Positions 1-6,873 are shown, counted from the first letter of the stretch. The stretch: DNA of 8,932 nt from an uncultured Solobacterium sp. (GCA_905194705.1 CAJJTI010000076.1:1-8932); one strand, 5' to 3'. Notes: generated by a model from the sequence alone, not told the origin. Made by a program: numbers and translations.

Positions 1-2241
1 GTTCGCAAAAAATTTACTGACACCTTAAAAGTATTATCAAAAAACTTATATGATTTACAAACATATAAAGAAGATAGCAAAGATATACAACCTATCGCAA
101 AAACTTTGCTTGATATCGTACGCTTAACAGCAAGCCTATTTGAAGAAGAAAAGAAGAAAGAAGTATGTATGGACTTTTCTGATATGGAAAAATATGCATA
201 TCAAATTCTTACAAAAGATAACTTTGCTATATCAAAAATTTATCAAAATACTTTTAAAGAAGTCATGGTTGATGAATTTCAGGATACTTCTACCCTTCAA
301 AATGAAATTATCAAACTACTTGCAAAACAAGGAACGATTTTCAGAGTTGGCGATGTCAAACAATCTATTTATCGCTTCCGCCAGGCAAAACCTGATTTAA
401 TGCGTTCATTATTTACTGAAGAAAATGAAAAAACAATTGTCTTAGAACATAACTATCGTTCCAAAGATACGATTGTAAAATTCTGTAATGCCTTATTTTC
501 AAGAGTGATGAATATAGATGGTTGTAAAGATACATACGACGAAAAAGATACGGTAACTGTTGGAACAGAAAGACAGATTGTAAAAGAACCTAATCCTGTT
601 GAATTTATTCTTGTCGAACAAGATCAAGAAGAAAAAATACCTCCAAAAGAGGCGAAAGCATTATATATCGCTAACAAGATTAAAGAATTACATGAGGAAG
701 GTATTCCTTATAAAGATTTCTGTGTATTAGTTAGAAGTCATAGTGATAAACCAACACTACGCTACGCTTTTGACTTATTAGAGATACCTTATGATATTGA
801 TGCCCGTGAAGGTTTTTTCAAGACTTCTCTATGTCAAACAATTTATTCTTTATTAAAAGCTATTGTTAATCCTGAAGATGTTTTATCTCTTTTGGCTGTA
901 TCTTCAAGTAAATTATATGAATTAAATGATACTGAACTTTCTAATCTAAAAATACAATACGGTTCTTTCTATAAAGGGTTAAAAGAAACTCATTCTGATA
1001 TATTCAAAGACTTAAAAGATTTTAAAGACATCGCTGATAATAACGGTATTGTTGCTTTGTTAACAGCTATCAGTCAAAAGAATGATTTTTATAATCGTTT
1101 AACTTCAAAAGACCAGGCTAACTTTGACTTCCTATTTGAAAAAACAATCACATTAGAAAAAAACTATCATAGCATTTATGACTTGTTAGACTTTATGGAA
1201 GCTTCTGAAGATGAAAAATCTACTGAAGCAATGTCCAAAAATAAAGATGATGATGTTGTTACTGTTACAACAATCCACCAATCTAAAGGGCTTCAGTATA
1301 AAATAGTCTTTTTATGGAGTACCAGTCAAAACAAGCAAATGGACTTCAGTTCACCAATATTAGTAGATGAAACTCTTGGCTTAGGCTTTAATCATATAGA
1401 TAAACCATATCGTACAGTTAGACCAACAATGGTAAGACTCGCTATTGAACATAAAGCAAATATCGAAGATTTGGAGGAATTTAATCGACTTCTATATGTT
1501 GCATTAACGCGTGCCGAAGAAAAATTATATATTGTGGATAATGCTGAAAAGAAAGTACCTTATGAAGAAAACTACAATATTGCTTCACTAAACAGTCGCA
1601 AAGGTATGACTGGCTTAATTCTTTCCGCGATGAAAGAAATCCCTGATTTATTTATAATCAATCATGTATATCTTAATGATTTTGCCTTAAATAAATCACA
1701 ATATACTCATGAAAAAACAGTATTACCTACATTCACTTTAGATATTCCTGTATATGATTTGCCCGTTAGACCAAGTGAAAAAGAAACCTGTAAATTACCT
1801 GCTTTAACTTCAAGAATGAATCTAGGCACAACTTATGGTACTTCTATCCATGAAATATTTGAGAAATTACCTCTTAGAACATGGACCATGGATGATCTAA
1901 ATACTTATCAGATACCACAAAAAGTAAAAGAACAAATCTTAAATTTCAGTCATTCTGATTTATATCAAAAGGCTTTAACTATGACGATACATAAAGAATA
2001 TCCATTCTTTGTGAAAAATGGTTCCAGCTACATTCAAGGTATTATCGACTTTTTAGCAATAAATGATAGTGAAGTTATACTAATAGACTATAAAACTGAT
2101 AACGCTTCATTAGAAACTATTACAAACATGTATCATGAACAGATAATGACCTATAAAGAAGCATTAACTATGCTTTATCCCGATAAAACTATCAGCACTT
2201 ATATTTACAGCTTATCTAATCAAAAATTTATTGAACTTTAA
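1..2241 (+). CDS. addA: ATP-dependent helicase/nuclease subunit A (AddA), C-terminal part
   Basis: This is the helicase-nuclease subunit of AddAB, which processes double-strand DNA ends for RecA-dependent recombination (the Gram-positive counterpart of RecBCD). The frame is open from base 1, so the gene begins outside the window. 746 residues are present against roughly 1,150-1,250 for full-length AddA, and the Walker A region is missing. Visible UvrD-family motifs in order: motif II DEFQDT (271-288), motif III GDVKQSIYRFRQA (from 349), motif IV HNYRS, motif V TTIHQSKGLQ, and motif VI LLYVALTRAEEKL. The C-terminal RecB-type nuclease domain shows YGTSIHEIFEKL, then GIIDFL and IDYKTD (2086-2100, metal-binding Asp and catalytic Lys), then a downstream HEQIMTYKEAL helix. 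A TTG at 106 gives an apparent internal start, but the coding sequence clearly continues upstream of it. addB would be expected just upstream. No truncation or frameshift is seen inside the visible part. Confidence 0.95.
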   Translation, partial: VRKKFTDTLKVLSKNLYDLQTYKEDSKDIQPIAKTLLDIVRLTASLFEEEKKKEVCMDFSDMEKYAYQILTKDNFAISKIYQNTFKEVMVDEFQDTSTLQNEIIKLLAKQGTIFRVGDVKQSIYRFRQAKPDLMRSLFTEENEKTIVLEHNYRSKDTIVKFCNALFSRVMNIDGCKDTYDEKDTVTVGTERQIVKEPNPVEFILVEQDQEEKIPPKEAKALYIANKIKELHEEGIPYKDFCVLVRSHSDKPTLRYAFDLLEIPYDIDAREGFFKTSLCQTIYSLLKAIVNPEDVLSLLAVSSSKLYELNDTELSNLKIQYGSFYKGLKETHSDIFKDLKDFKDIADNNGIVALLTAISQKNDFYNRLTSKDQANFDFLFEKTITLEKNYHSIYDLLDFMEASEDEKSTEAMSKNKDDDVVTVTTIHQSKGLQYKIVFLWSTSQNKQMDFSSPILVDETLGLGFNHIDKPYRTVRPTMVRLAIEHKANIEDLEEFNRLLYVALTRAEEKLYIVDNAEKKVPYEENYNIASLNSRKGMTGLILSAMKEIPDLFIINHVYLNDFALNKSQYTHEKTVLPTFTLDIPVYDLPVRPSEKETCKLPALTSRMNLGTTYGTSIHEIFEKLPLRTWTMDDLNTYQIPQKVKEQILNFSHSDLYQKALTMTIHKEYPFFVKNGSSYIQGIIDFLAINDSEVILIDYKTDNASLETITNMYHEQIMTYKEALTMLYPDKTISTYIYSLSNQKFIEL

Positions 2242-2283
2242 AAAAATGGTGAAGAACTCACAAAAGAGAACTTCACCATTTTT
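2242..2283. terminator. Bidirectional intrinsic terminator between addA and the purine permease
   Basis: A 13-bp stem (2242-2254 with 2271-2283) is flanked by A-runs on the left and T-runs on the right, so it gives a U-tract on either strand. An inner CTC/GAG helix closes a small A-rich loop. It lies in the 64-bp gap between the converging stop codons of addA and the permease gene and should end both transcripts. Confidence 0.88.
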
Positions 2284-2305
2284 AGTTTAAAGATAATACT
2301 TTATT

Positions 2306-3673
2306 TTAGATTAAGAAGTATTTTAATACGAATACTACTGCAAGCACATACATTAAAGGGGAAACTTCTTTTGATTTACCATTTAATACATGTAAAACAA
2401 CATAAGAAATGATGCCGAAAGAAATACCTTCTGAAATAGAATATGCAAAGCCCATAGTAGCAATTGTAATAAAGCAAGGAATAGCTTTTGTTAAATCTAA
2501 CCAGTCAATGCTTGTTACTTGTTGCATCATTAAGAAACCAACAATGATTAAAGCTGGAGCTGTTGCAAATGATGGAATAGCAGAGAATAAAGGCCATAAG
2601 AATAAAGCAACTAAGAACATTACACCTGTTGTGCAAGAAGTTAGACCAGTTCTACCACCTTCGTTAATACCACTTGATGATTCAACGAATGTTGTAATAG
2701 TAGAAGTACCTAAGCAAGAACCACATAATGTACCAACTGCATCGGCTAGTAATACTTCTTGAATCTTAGGAAGTTTACCATCTTTATCTAACATATTCGC
2801 TTTTGTTGCACATCCTATAACTGTTCCAAGTGTATCGAAGATATCAACAAATAAGAAAGCAAATGTAACTGTAACAAAGTCTAACAAATGGCTTGTAACG
2901 AAACCAAAATCAAACTTTAAGAATGTTGGAGCAATACTTGCTGGCATTGCAAATAATCCAGATGGAAGTAACGAATAGAAACCAGCAGCAGGATTAGGAA
3001 CATAAACACCTGTTAACTCACAAATAATGCCAAGAACCCAAGTAATTACGATTCCAAAAAGCATATAGCCTTTAACACCTTTGATTAAAAGGAATGCCAT
3101 AATAAGTGTTCCAACTAATGCAAGTAATACTGTAATACCTTCACTTGTAAATGTACCAGCAGCGATACTTGATTTTAATGAAAATAGAGAAACAAGAGTA
3201 GCACCATCAACGATGATGTGTGCATTTTGCATACCAATAAAGGCAATAAAGAAACCAATTCCTACAGAAACCGCAATTTTTAGATTCTTTGGAATAGCAT
3301 CAAAAATAGCTTGACGTACATTTGTTAATGATAAAACAATGAACACTAAACCTTCAACAAATACAGCTGTTAAAGCAACTTGCCAAGAATAACCATATGC
3401 GCCACAAACTGTATAAGCAAAATATGCATTTAATCCCATACCTGCAGATAATGCAAATGGTGAATTAGCAAATAATGCCATGCAGAAACAAGCAATAGCA
3501 CTGGCAATACCTGTTGCTGTGAAAACTGCACCAGTATCCATACCAGAAGCACCTAAAATACCAGGGTTAACCGCTAAAATGTATGCCATTGTCATAAATG
3601 TGGTTAAACCTGCAACAACTTCAGTACGAACATTAGTTTTGTTTTCAGAAAGTTTAAATAATTTTTCTAACAT
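2306..3673 (-). CDS. pbuG: Hypoxanthine/guanine permease, AzgA-type NCS2 family
   Basis: A 455-residue integral membrane protein that imports purine bases (hypoxanthine, guanine, possibly adenine), probably by proton symport. Family signatures are clear: GLTTFMTMAYILAVNPGIL near residues 23-41, then FANSPFALSAGMGLNAYFAY near 68-87. Later come FVDIFDTLGTVIG, and the ADAVGTLCGSCLGTSTITTF segment followed by ESSSGINEGGRTGLTS, typical of AzgA/PbuG/PbuO proteins. Hydrophobic stretches cover nearly the whole length, consistent with 13-14 membrane segments, and the length is normal. The start at 3673 is supported by a strong GAGGGGAG ribosome binding site seven bases upstream. The gene is monocistronic and sits behind a guanine-type purine riboswitch with an attenuator, which independently supports a purine substrate. 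The exact base preference cannot be read from the sequence. Confidence 0.93.
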   Translation of the reverse strand: MLEKLFKLSENKTNVRTEVVAGLTTFMTMAYILAVNPGILGASGMDTGAVFTATGIASAIACFCMALFANSPFALSAGMGLNAYFAYTVCGAYGYSWQVALTAVFVEGLVFIVLSLTNVRQAIFDAIPKNLKIAVSVGIGFFIAFIGMQNAHIIVDGATLVSLFSLKSSIAAGTFTSEGITVLLALVGTLIMAFLLIKGVKGYMLFGIVITWVLGIICELTGVYVPNPAAGFYSLLPSGLFAMPASIAPTFLKFDFGFVTSHLLDFVTVTFAFLFVDIFDTLGTVIGCATKANMLDKDGKLPKIQEVLLADAVGTLCGSCLGTSTITTFVESSSGINEGGRTGLTSCTTGVMFLVALFLWPLFSAIPSFATAPALIIVGFLMMQQVTSIDWLDLTKAIPCFITIATMGFAYSISEGISFGIISYVVLHVLNGKSKEVSPLMYVLAVVFVLKYFLI

Positions 3674-3702
3674 CTTTTATCTCCCCTCATTCCACATAAC
3701 GT

Positions 3703-3735
3703 AAAAAAACAAAAACACATCCTCATGCGAGAATG
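3703..3735 (-). terminator. Riboswitch-controlled attenuator terminator before the purine permease
   Basis: On the minus strand a 7-bp stem (3735-3729 with 3724-3718, one G-U pair) with loop GCAT is followed by a U-rich tract to 3703. It sits 12 nt after the purine aptamer and about 30 nt before the start codon, so it is the expression platform. By analogy with guanine riboswitches, ligand binding should stabilise P1 and allow this terminator to form. I could find only a weak 4-bp antiterminator pairing (3747-3750 with 3735-3738). Confidence 0.82.
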
Positions 3736-3746
3736 ATGGAGAAATG

Positions 3747-3813
3747 CATCGTAGTCCTGCAGTTATGGCTGCTGGGTAGAAACACTTTCACCAATTTGAA
3801 AGCATATACGATA
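3747..3813 (-). promoter_or_regulatory. Purine riboswitch aptamer, guanine-type
   Basis: Read on the minus strand, P1 pairs TATCGTA (3813-3807) with TACGATG (3753-3747). P2 is a 6-bp CTTTCA/TGAAAG stem, J2/3 is the hallmark GTTTCTACC, and P3 is a CAGCAG/CTGCAG stem with one A-A mismatch. L2 ends in GG and L3 begins with CC, as needed for the loop-loop contact. J3/1 reads GACTA, with C at the ligand-pairing position (C74 in xpt numbering), which in this family specifies guanine/hypoxanthine rather than adenine. The downstream permease agrees with this. The class assignment is secure; the ligand is inferred from that single base. Confidence 0.93.
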
Positions 3814-3828
3814 TGTGGTAACACAAGC

Positions 3829-3857
3829 ATTCTAATCTTATTCCTTAGATTTGAAAA
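3829..3857 (-). promoter_or_regulatory. Probable sigma-A promoter of the purine permease
   Basis: The minus strand shows a -35 TTTTCA (3857-3852), a 17-bp spacer and a -10 TAGAAT (3834-3829). Transcription would start near 3822, about 10 nt before the aptamer P1. Matches to consensus are 4/6 and 5/6; the position relative to the riboswitch is the stronger argument. Confidence 0.6.
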
Positions 3858-3890
3858 GAGCAAAATTCATATTTCATCTTGAAACTCACA

Positions 3891-3936
3891 AACAAAAAAG
3901 CACATATGTCATAAATTAGTCCCTTACATATGTGCT
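3891..3936 (-). terminator. Intrinsic terminator of the potD-aguB operon
   Basis: A perfect 11-bp stem (3926-3936 with 3899-3909) is followed on the minus strand by a U-rich tail. It lies 25 bp after the aguB stop codon and upstream of the permease promoter, so it separates the two transcription units. Confidence 0.88.
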
Positions 3937-3960
3937 AAAAATCATGTATATTTTGTTATT

Positions 3961-4836
3961 TTATTTTGTAATATCTTGATAACAATGTGGTCTTCTATCT
4001 CTAAATAATCCCCATGACAAGCGGTCTTCTTTAATTTTATCAAGATCATATTCTTGATATAAGATTTCTTCTTTATCATAACTAGCTTCGACTAAGATTT
4101 CTCCTCTTTCATCTGTCATAAAAGAAGATCCATAAAAATTCAGCGATGACTTTTGATTGCCATTTTCTTCACTTGGTTCAACAGTTTCTAAACCAATACG
4201 ATTAGCAGCGATAACAGGAACGATATTTGCTGCAGAATGTCCCATCATTACTCTTTGCCAATGTCTTCTACTATCTACATTTAGAATCGGCTCAGATCCA
4301 ATCGCGGTAGGATAGAAAATTAGTTCTGCACCATTTAAAGCTAAACATCTGGCTGTTTCTGGAAACCATTGGTCCCAACATATGCCTGCACCAATTCTTC
4401 CAAACTTTGTATCAAACACTTTGAAACCTGTATCTCCAGGAGTAAAGTAGAATTTTTCCTGGTAATAGTGATCATCTGGAATATGTGTCTTACGATATGT
4501 TCCTAAAAGCGTACCGTCCACATCAATATAAGCTAATGTGTTATAAGTGCAGTTACCACTTGCTTCATAGAAGCTGATTAGAAGAACAATATTTAACTCT
4601 TTAGCTAGTCTTAAAGCCATTTTAACTGCATCATTTTCTAATGTTGGTTTAGCAAATGAGTAGTAATCATATCTTCTTTCTTGACAGAAGTATTGTCTTT
4701 CAAATAATTCAGGTAATAATACAATATTTGCCCCATTTGCAGCAGCTTCTCTAATTTTACTTTCAGCATTTTTCAAATTATCTTCCAGGCAATTAGATAA
4801 ACGCATTTGAACAGCTGATACTTTAACGTTTCTCAT
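3961..4836 (-). CDS. aguB: N-carbamoylputrescine amidase
   Basis: A cytoplasmic carbon-nitrogen hydrolase of the nitrilase superfamily, predicted to hydrolyse N-carbamoylputrescine to putrescine, CO2 and ammonia. This is the last step of the agmatine route to putrescine. The catalytic triad is visible: Glu43 in LLPELFERQYFCQ, Lys116 in YRKTHIPDD, and Cys153 in GICWDQWFPETAR. The PELFERQYFCQ, RKTHIPDDHYYQEKFYF and FYPTAIGSEP segments are characteristic of the AguB/plant NLP1 subgroup rather than of generic nitrilases. The length (291) is normal. Its ATG shares one base with the potD stop codon (TAATG), so translation is probably coupled; a weak AAGG lies eight bases upstream. The usual upstream enzyme, agmatine deiminase (AguA), is not in the window. 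Confidence 0.92.
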   Translation of the reverse strand: MRNVKVSAVQMRLSNCLEDNLKNAESKIREAAANGANIVLLPELFERQYFCQERRYDYYSFAKPTLENDAVKMALRLAKELNIVLLISFYEASGNCTYNTLAYIDVDGTLLGTYRKTHIPDDHYYQEKFYFTPGDTGFKVFDTKFGRIGAGICWDQWFPETARCLALNGAELIFYPTAIGSEPILNVDSRRHWQRVMMGHSAANIVPVIAANRIGLETVEPSEENGNQKSSLNFYGSSFMTDERGEILVEASYDKEEILYQEYDLDKIKEDRLSWGLFRDRRPHCYQDITK

Positions 4837-5927
4837 TATCTAACCTTAATGCGAATCCACTTATCTGATAATACTTTCTTTAGTGTTTCGTTATTTTTGA
4901 ATACTTCATTATTTGGATTAGATGCATCAAATGAATATGCAGAGTTATCGTAATATACTTCACCTTCAGATTTTAATGTTTCAACAACTTTCTTGTTTTC
5001 TGAAGTATAACCAACTGTAATTGAGCTATCTAAAGCAGAATCATAACTTAACATAAAGTTGATAAATTCATTGGCAAGTTTTGGATTTTTTGCATTTGCT
5101 GGAATAGCGAATGAATCGCTCCATACGTTAGTTCCTTCTTTTGGCATATAAAAATCCATATCTTCATTTTCAGAGATGATATAAGCAGCAGCACCGCTAT
5201 ATACAACAGCAATATCTCTTTCACCATTGATCATTGCATCATTAACTTCATCAGTTACATATGCTGGTTGCATTGTGTCATGTAATTCACATAACCAGTT
5301 GTAAGCTTCTTCAATTTCATCCATATTTTCAGTATTCATAGAATAACCTAATGCTTTTAAAGCAACCATGAATGAATCTCTTTCAGAGTCATACATAAAG
5401 ATACGTCCTGCATATTTTGTATCTCTTAAGATATTCCAGCCTAGTTCGTCTAATTCTTCTTTACTTACAGTATTTTTGTTATAAACAAGACCTACAGAAC
5501 CCCAGAAATAAGGAACAGAATAAACACCATCTGGATCATATTCATTTCTTAAAGCAACTACTTGAGGATCCATATCTTCTAGATTTGTCATGTAGCTGTA
5601 ATCAATAGGTTGAAGTCTACCTTCATCCATTAGTCTTTCAATCATATAATCACTTGGCACAATAACATCATAAGAACTGCCACCTAGTAATTTTGTATAA
5701 AGAATTTCATTAGAATCAAACATAGAGTAATTTACTTTTACACCGAACTCTTTTTCAAAATTAGAGATAACATCATCACCAATGTATTCTCCCCAGTTGT
5801 AAACATTCAAAACATCGCTTCCATATTTTTCAATAGGATCTTCTTTCACTGTTGTCTTTGAATTTGAGCAGCCACCAAGACCTAGTAAAACACATAAAAC
5901 TGCTGTAACACTGATTATCTTTTTCAT
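4836..5927 (-). CDS. potD: Polyamine (spermidine/putrescine) ABC transporter substrate-binding lipoprotein
   Basis: An extracellular, membrane-anchored binding protein that captures spermidine or putrescine for an ABC importer. The start at 5927 gives a lipoprotein signal, a charged MKK followed by a hydrophobic stretch and lipobox LGGC with Cys20 as the lipidated residue. It has an AAAGGGGG ribosome binding site seven bases upstream. A longer frame from 5990 would run through a terminator hairpin and is rejected. PotD landmarks: LNVYNWGEYI (40-49, Trp45 in the ligand-site segment), YDVIVPSDYM (86-95), the YSVPYFWGSVGLVYN strand, and NVWSDSFAIP, matching the Trp/Asp ligand residues of PotD. 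The length (363) is typical. It overlaps aguB by one base and has no potA, potB or potC next to it, so its permease must be elsewhere or it may act as a sensor. Expression is predicted to be controlled by the attenuated leader upstream. Confidence 0.92.
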   Translation of the reverse strand: MKKIISVTAVLCVLLGLGGCSNSKTTVKEDPIEKYGSDVLNVYNWGEYIGDDVISNFEKEFGVKVNYSMFDSNEILYTKLLGGSSYDVIVPSDYMIERLMDEGRLQPIDYSYMTNLEDMDPQVVALRNEYDPDGVYSVPYFWGSVGLVYNKNTVSKEELDELGWNILRDTKYAGRIFMYDSERDSFMVALKALGYSMNTENMDEIEEAYNWLCELHDTMQPAYVTDEVNDAMINGERDIAVVYSGAAAYIISENEDMDFYMPKEGTNVWSDSFAIPANAKNPKLANEFINFMLSYDSALDSSITVGYTSENKKVVETLKSEGEVYYDNSAYSFDASNPNNEVFKNNETLKKVLSDKWIRIKVR

Positions 5928-5948
5928 TACTTTTCCCCCTTTATACAT

Positions 5949-5978
5949 AAAAAAGACAGATGTATTTATACACCTGTC
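5949..5978 (-). terminator. Attenuator terminator immediately before the potD ribosome binding site
   Basis: Minus strand: a 10-bp stem (5978-5969 with 5964-5955, one G-U pair), loop TAAA, then six U residues (5954-5949). The U-tract ends six bases before the potD Shine-Dalgarno sequence, so this hairpin cannot be the end of another gene's transcript; it must gate read-through into potD. Its left arm and loop (5975-5965) are also complementary over 11 bp to 6048-6038, which gives a clear antiterminator alternative. Confidence 0.9.
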
Positions 5979-6020
5979 CATCAAAAACAAACTAAGTCAT
6001 TTCTATAACAGAAATCGCTT

Positions 6021-6212
6021 CTTATTGATATTTCATAAGGTATATAAACACTTTACAAAATTGAGCTTTTAACTCAATCAATAAGGGTGAACCCCTTCCG
6101 TATTCCACTAAACACGGTTCTTGCCTCCTCAGCAAGTTTCGGTCTTTGACCCGGCGTTCCGTAGCCTTAGCGCATTTCTTAGCGGTCAAATTCTGTTACA
6201 GATTTTTGCAAC
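6021..6212 (-). promoter_or_regulatory. Structured leader RNA of potD-aguB: unassigned riboswitch candidate
   Basis: Helices seen on the minus strand: P1-like TTGCAAAA (6211-6204) with TTTTGTAA (6060-6053), 8 bp, starting at the predicted transcription start. Inside it lie a TCTG/CAGA hairpin (6192-6202), TTGACC/GGTCAA (6189-6184 with 6151-6146), and a CTTGC/GCAAG hairpin with a purine loop (6120-6136). These are followed by an 8-bp stem with AGTG loop (6098-6117), AAGGG/CCCTT (6083-6097) and ATTGAG/CTCAAT (6060-6078). Switching elements: TTTATATACCT (6048-6038) pairs with the terminator arm at 5975-5965, and CTTATTGAT (6085-6077) pairs perfectly with ATCAATAAG (6029-6021). The latter stem conflicts with P1, the CCCTT hairpin and the antiterminator. 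A small ATTTCT/AGAAAT hairpin lies at 5999-6015. I compared it from memory with the conserved cores of purine, TPP, FMN, SAM, lysine, cobalamin, glycine, c-di-GMP, c-di-AMP, Mg, Mn, guanidine, THF, ZTP, glnA and T-box RNAs and saw no match. The downstream genes suggest a polyamine or a precursor as ligand, which is inference. Confidence 0.75.
6074..6115 (-). CDS. Possible 13-codon leader peptide inside the potD leader
   Basis: A GTG codon at 6115-6113 is preceded at eight bases by GAGGAGG, a near-perfect Shine-Dalgarno sequence, and opens a short frame reading MFSGIRKGFTLID that ends in TGA at 6074. The ribosome binding site lies in the loop of the 6120-6136 hairpin, and the coding sequence covers the next two hairpins. 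If translated, a ribosome here would dissolve those helices and could couple translation to the attenuator. The purine-rich loop may instead simply be part of an aptamer. There is no comparative evidence, so this is tentative. Confidence 0.2.
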   Translation of the reverse strand: MFSGIRKGFTLID

Positions 6213-6218
6213 TTTCAA

Positions 6219-6247
6219 ATAATAATATAGTTATTCAAAAATGACAA
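6219..6247 (-). promoter_or_regulatory. Sigma-A-type promoter of the potD-aguB operon
   Basis: Minus strand -35 TTGTCA (6247-6242, 5/6), an exact 17-bp spacer and -10 TATTAT (6224-6219, 5/6). The predicted start near 6212 falls at the first base pair of the leader's P1-like helix. The rest of the gap up to 6317 is AT-rich, and I see nothing else in it. Confidence 0.78.
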
Positions 6248-6317
6248 TGACTTTTTTCAACAATATGAAAATAAACAGTTATTTTTCTTATCATAGATCA
6301 ATTATCACTATTTCCAC

Positions 6318-6351
6318 AAAAAACATCCATGTAGATAACTCTACACAGATG
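6318..6351 (-). terminator. Intrinsic terminator of the queT operon, overlapping the last stop codon
   Basis: Minus strand: an 11-bp stem (6351-6341 with 6334-6324, two G-U pairs), a 6-nt loop and six U residues (6323-6318). The right-hand arm includes the final codons and the stop codon of the 176-residue gene. Confidence 0.88.
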
Positions 6352-6871
6352 CATCTATATCATGTAATTGATTAAGTGCTATTTCATTAAATCCATCAAG
6401 CTTGATTGAATCATTTTTTCTTTTTAGAAATGATGCGAGTTTATCACCTTGTTTTTCAGAAGCTAGAGGAACAGTATATGTATTATCATCAAAAGTTAAT
6501 ACCGCTTTTCTTTTTTTAGCATTAGCTAAAGTCAAGGATTGTAATTCATCATATGTATATTCTTTGCATTTAGCTTTTTTATAAGCAAGCATCCTATCTT
6601 CCAGAAAGAAACATTCACCTAGCATTACTGCATCATTATATTCATCAGCGTTTTTTAGTGTTCTAATATATTTCTTAATCTTTTCTTTTTCAATATTGTA
6701 CTTAATTAGTATAACTGCTAAACATAACGCAAGAATACCAATAACAACTTTCATTAATACAGCAGAAACATTCATTAATGTAAAAATACTAACGAAAATT
6801 AAGATAGTAAAAACTGTCATTAGTGGCATATATGCCATAGCTAGATACGATAACAAATAATTTTTAATCAT
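6341..6871 (-). CDS. Small membrane protein of unknown function
   Basis: I do not recognise this 176-residue protein. Two hydrophobic segments near residues 8-32 and 35-57 form a short hairpin in the membrane. A charged, lysine-rich linker follows (EKEKIKKYIRTLK), then a soluble domain of about 110 residues. That domain contains FFLEDRMLAYKKAKCKEYTYDELQ and KAVLTFDDNTYTVPL, a beta-strand pattern reminiscent of PH-like domains in small Gram-positive membrane proteins; this resemblance is only an impression. The start at 6871 has a GGAG seven bases upstream, located inside the end of the preceding gene. It follows the carboxypeptidase gene by two bases and is the last gene of the queT operon, with its stop codon inside the terminator stem. 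It may assist the neighbouring carboxypeptidase or the transporter, but nothing in the sequence proves that. Confidence 0.8.
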   Translation of the reverse strand: MIKNYLLSYLAMAYMPLMTVFTILIFVSIFTLMNVSAVLMKVVIGILALCLAVILIKYNIEKEKIKKYIRTLKNADEYNDAVMLGECFFLEDRMLAYKKAKCKEYTYDELQSLTLANAKKRKAVLTFDDNTYTVPLASEKQGDKLASFLKRKNDSIKLDGFNEIALNQLHDIDASV

Positions 6872-6873
6872 GA

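Noticed and set aside
140..400. Overlapping frame inside addA
   Set aside because: Lysine-rich out-of-frame reading of AT-rich DNA within a clear helicase motif region.
2409..3704. Three plus-strand open frames (2409-2762, 3081-3314, 3480-3704) opposite the permease gene
   Set aside because: They are antisense shadows of a conserved membrane protein gene, with no ribosome binding sites and no recognisable domains.
5949..5978. Hairpin 5949-5978 as the end of a separate small RNA gene only
   Set aside because: A terminated leader RNA will exist in the off state, but the 11-bp antiterminator complement upstream and the adjacent potD ribosome binding site make attenuation the better explanation.
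5928..5990. Longer potD frame starting at 5990, 21 codons upstream
   Set aside because: It would place the start before the intrinsic terminator and lose the lipoprotein signal at the N-terminus; the ATG at 5927 has an excellent ribosome binding site.
6021..6212. potD leader as T-box, c-di-AMP, FMN, TPP, lysine, cobalamin, guanidine-I, tmRNA, SRP RNA or RNase P RNA
   Set aside because: None of their invariant core sequences is present on either strand. AAGGGTGAACC on the plus strand resembles a T-box sequence only superficially, and there is no plus-strand terminator or downstream gene.
5417..6584. Plus-strand frames opposite potD (5417-5608) and the small membrane protein gene (6402-6584)
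   Set aside because: Shadows of minus-strand genes; no supporting start signals.
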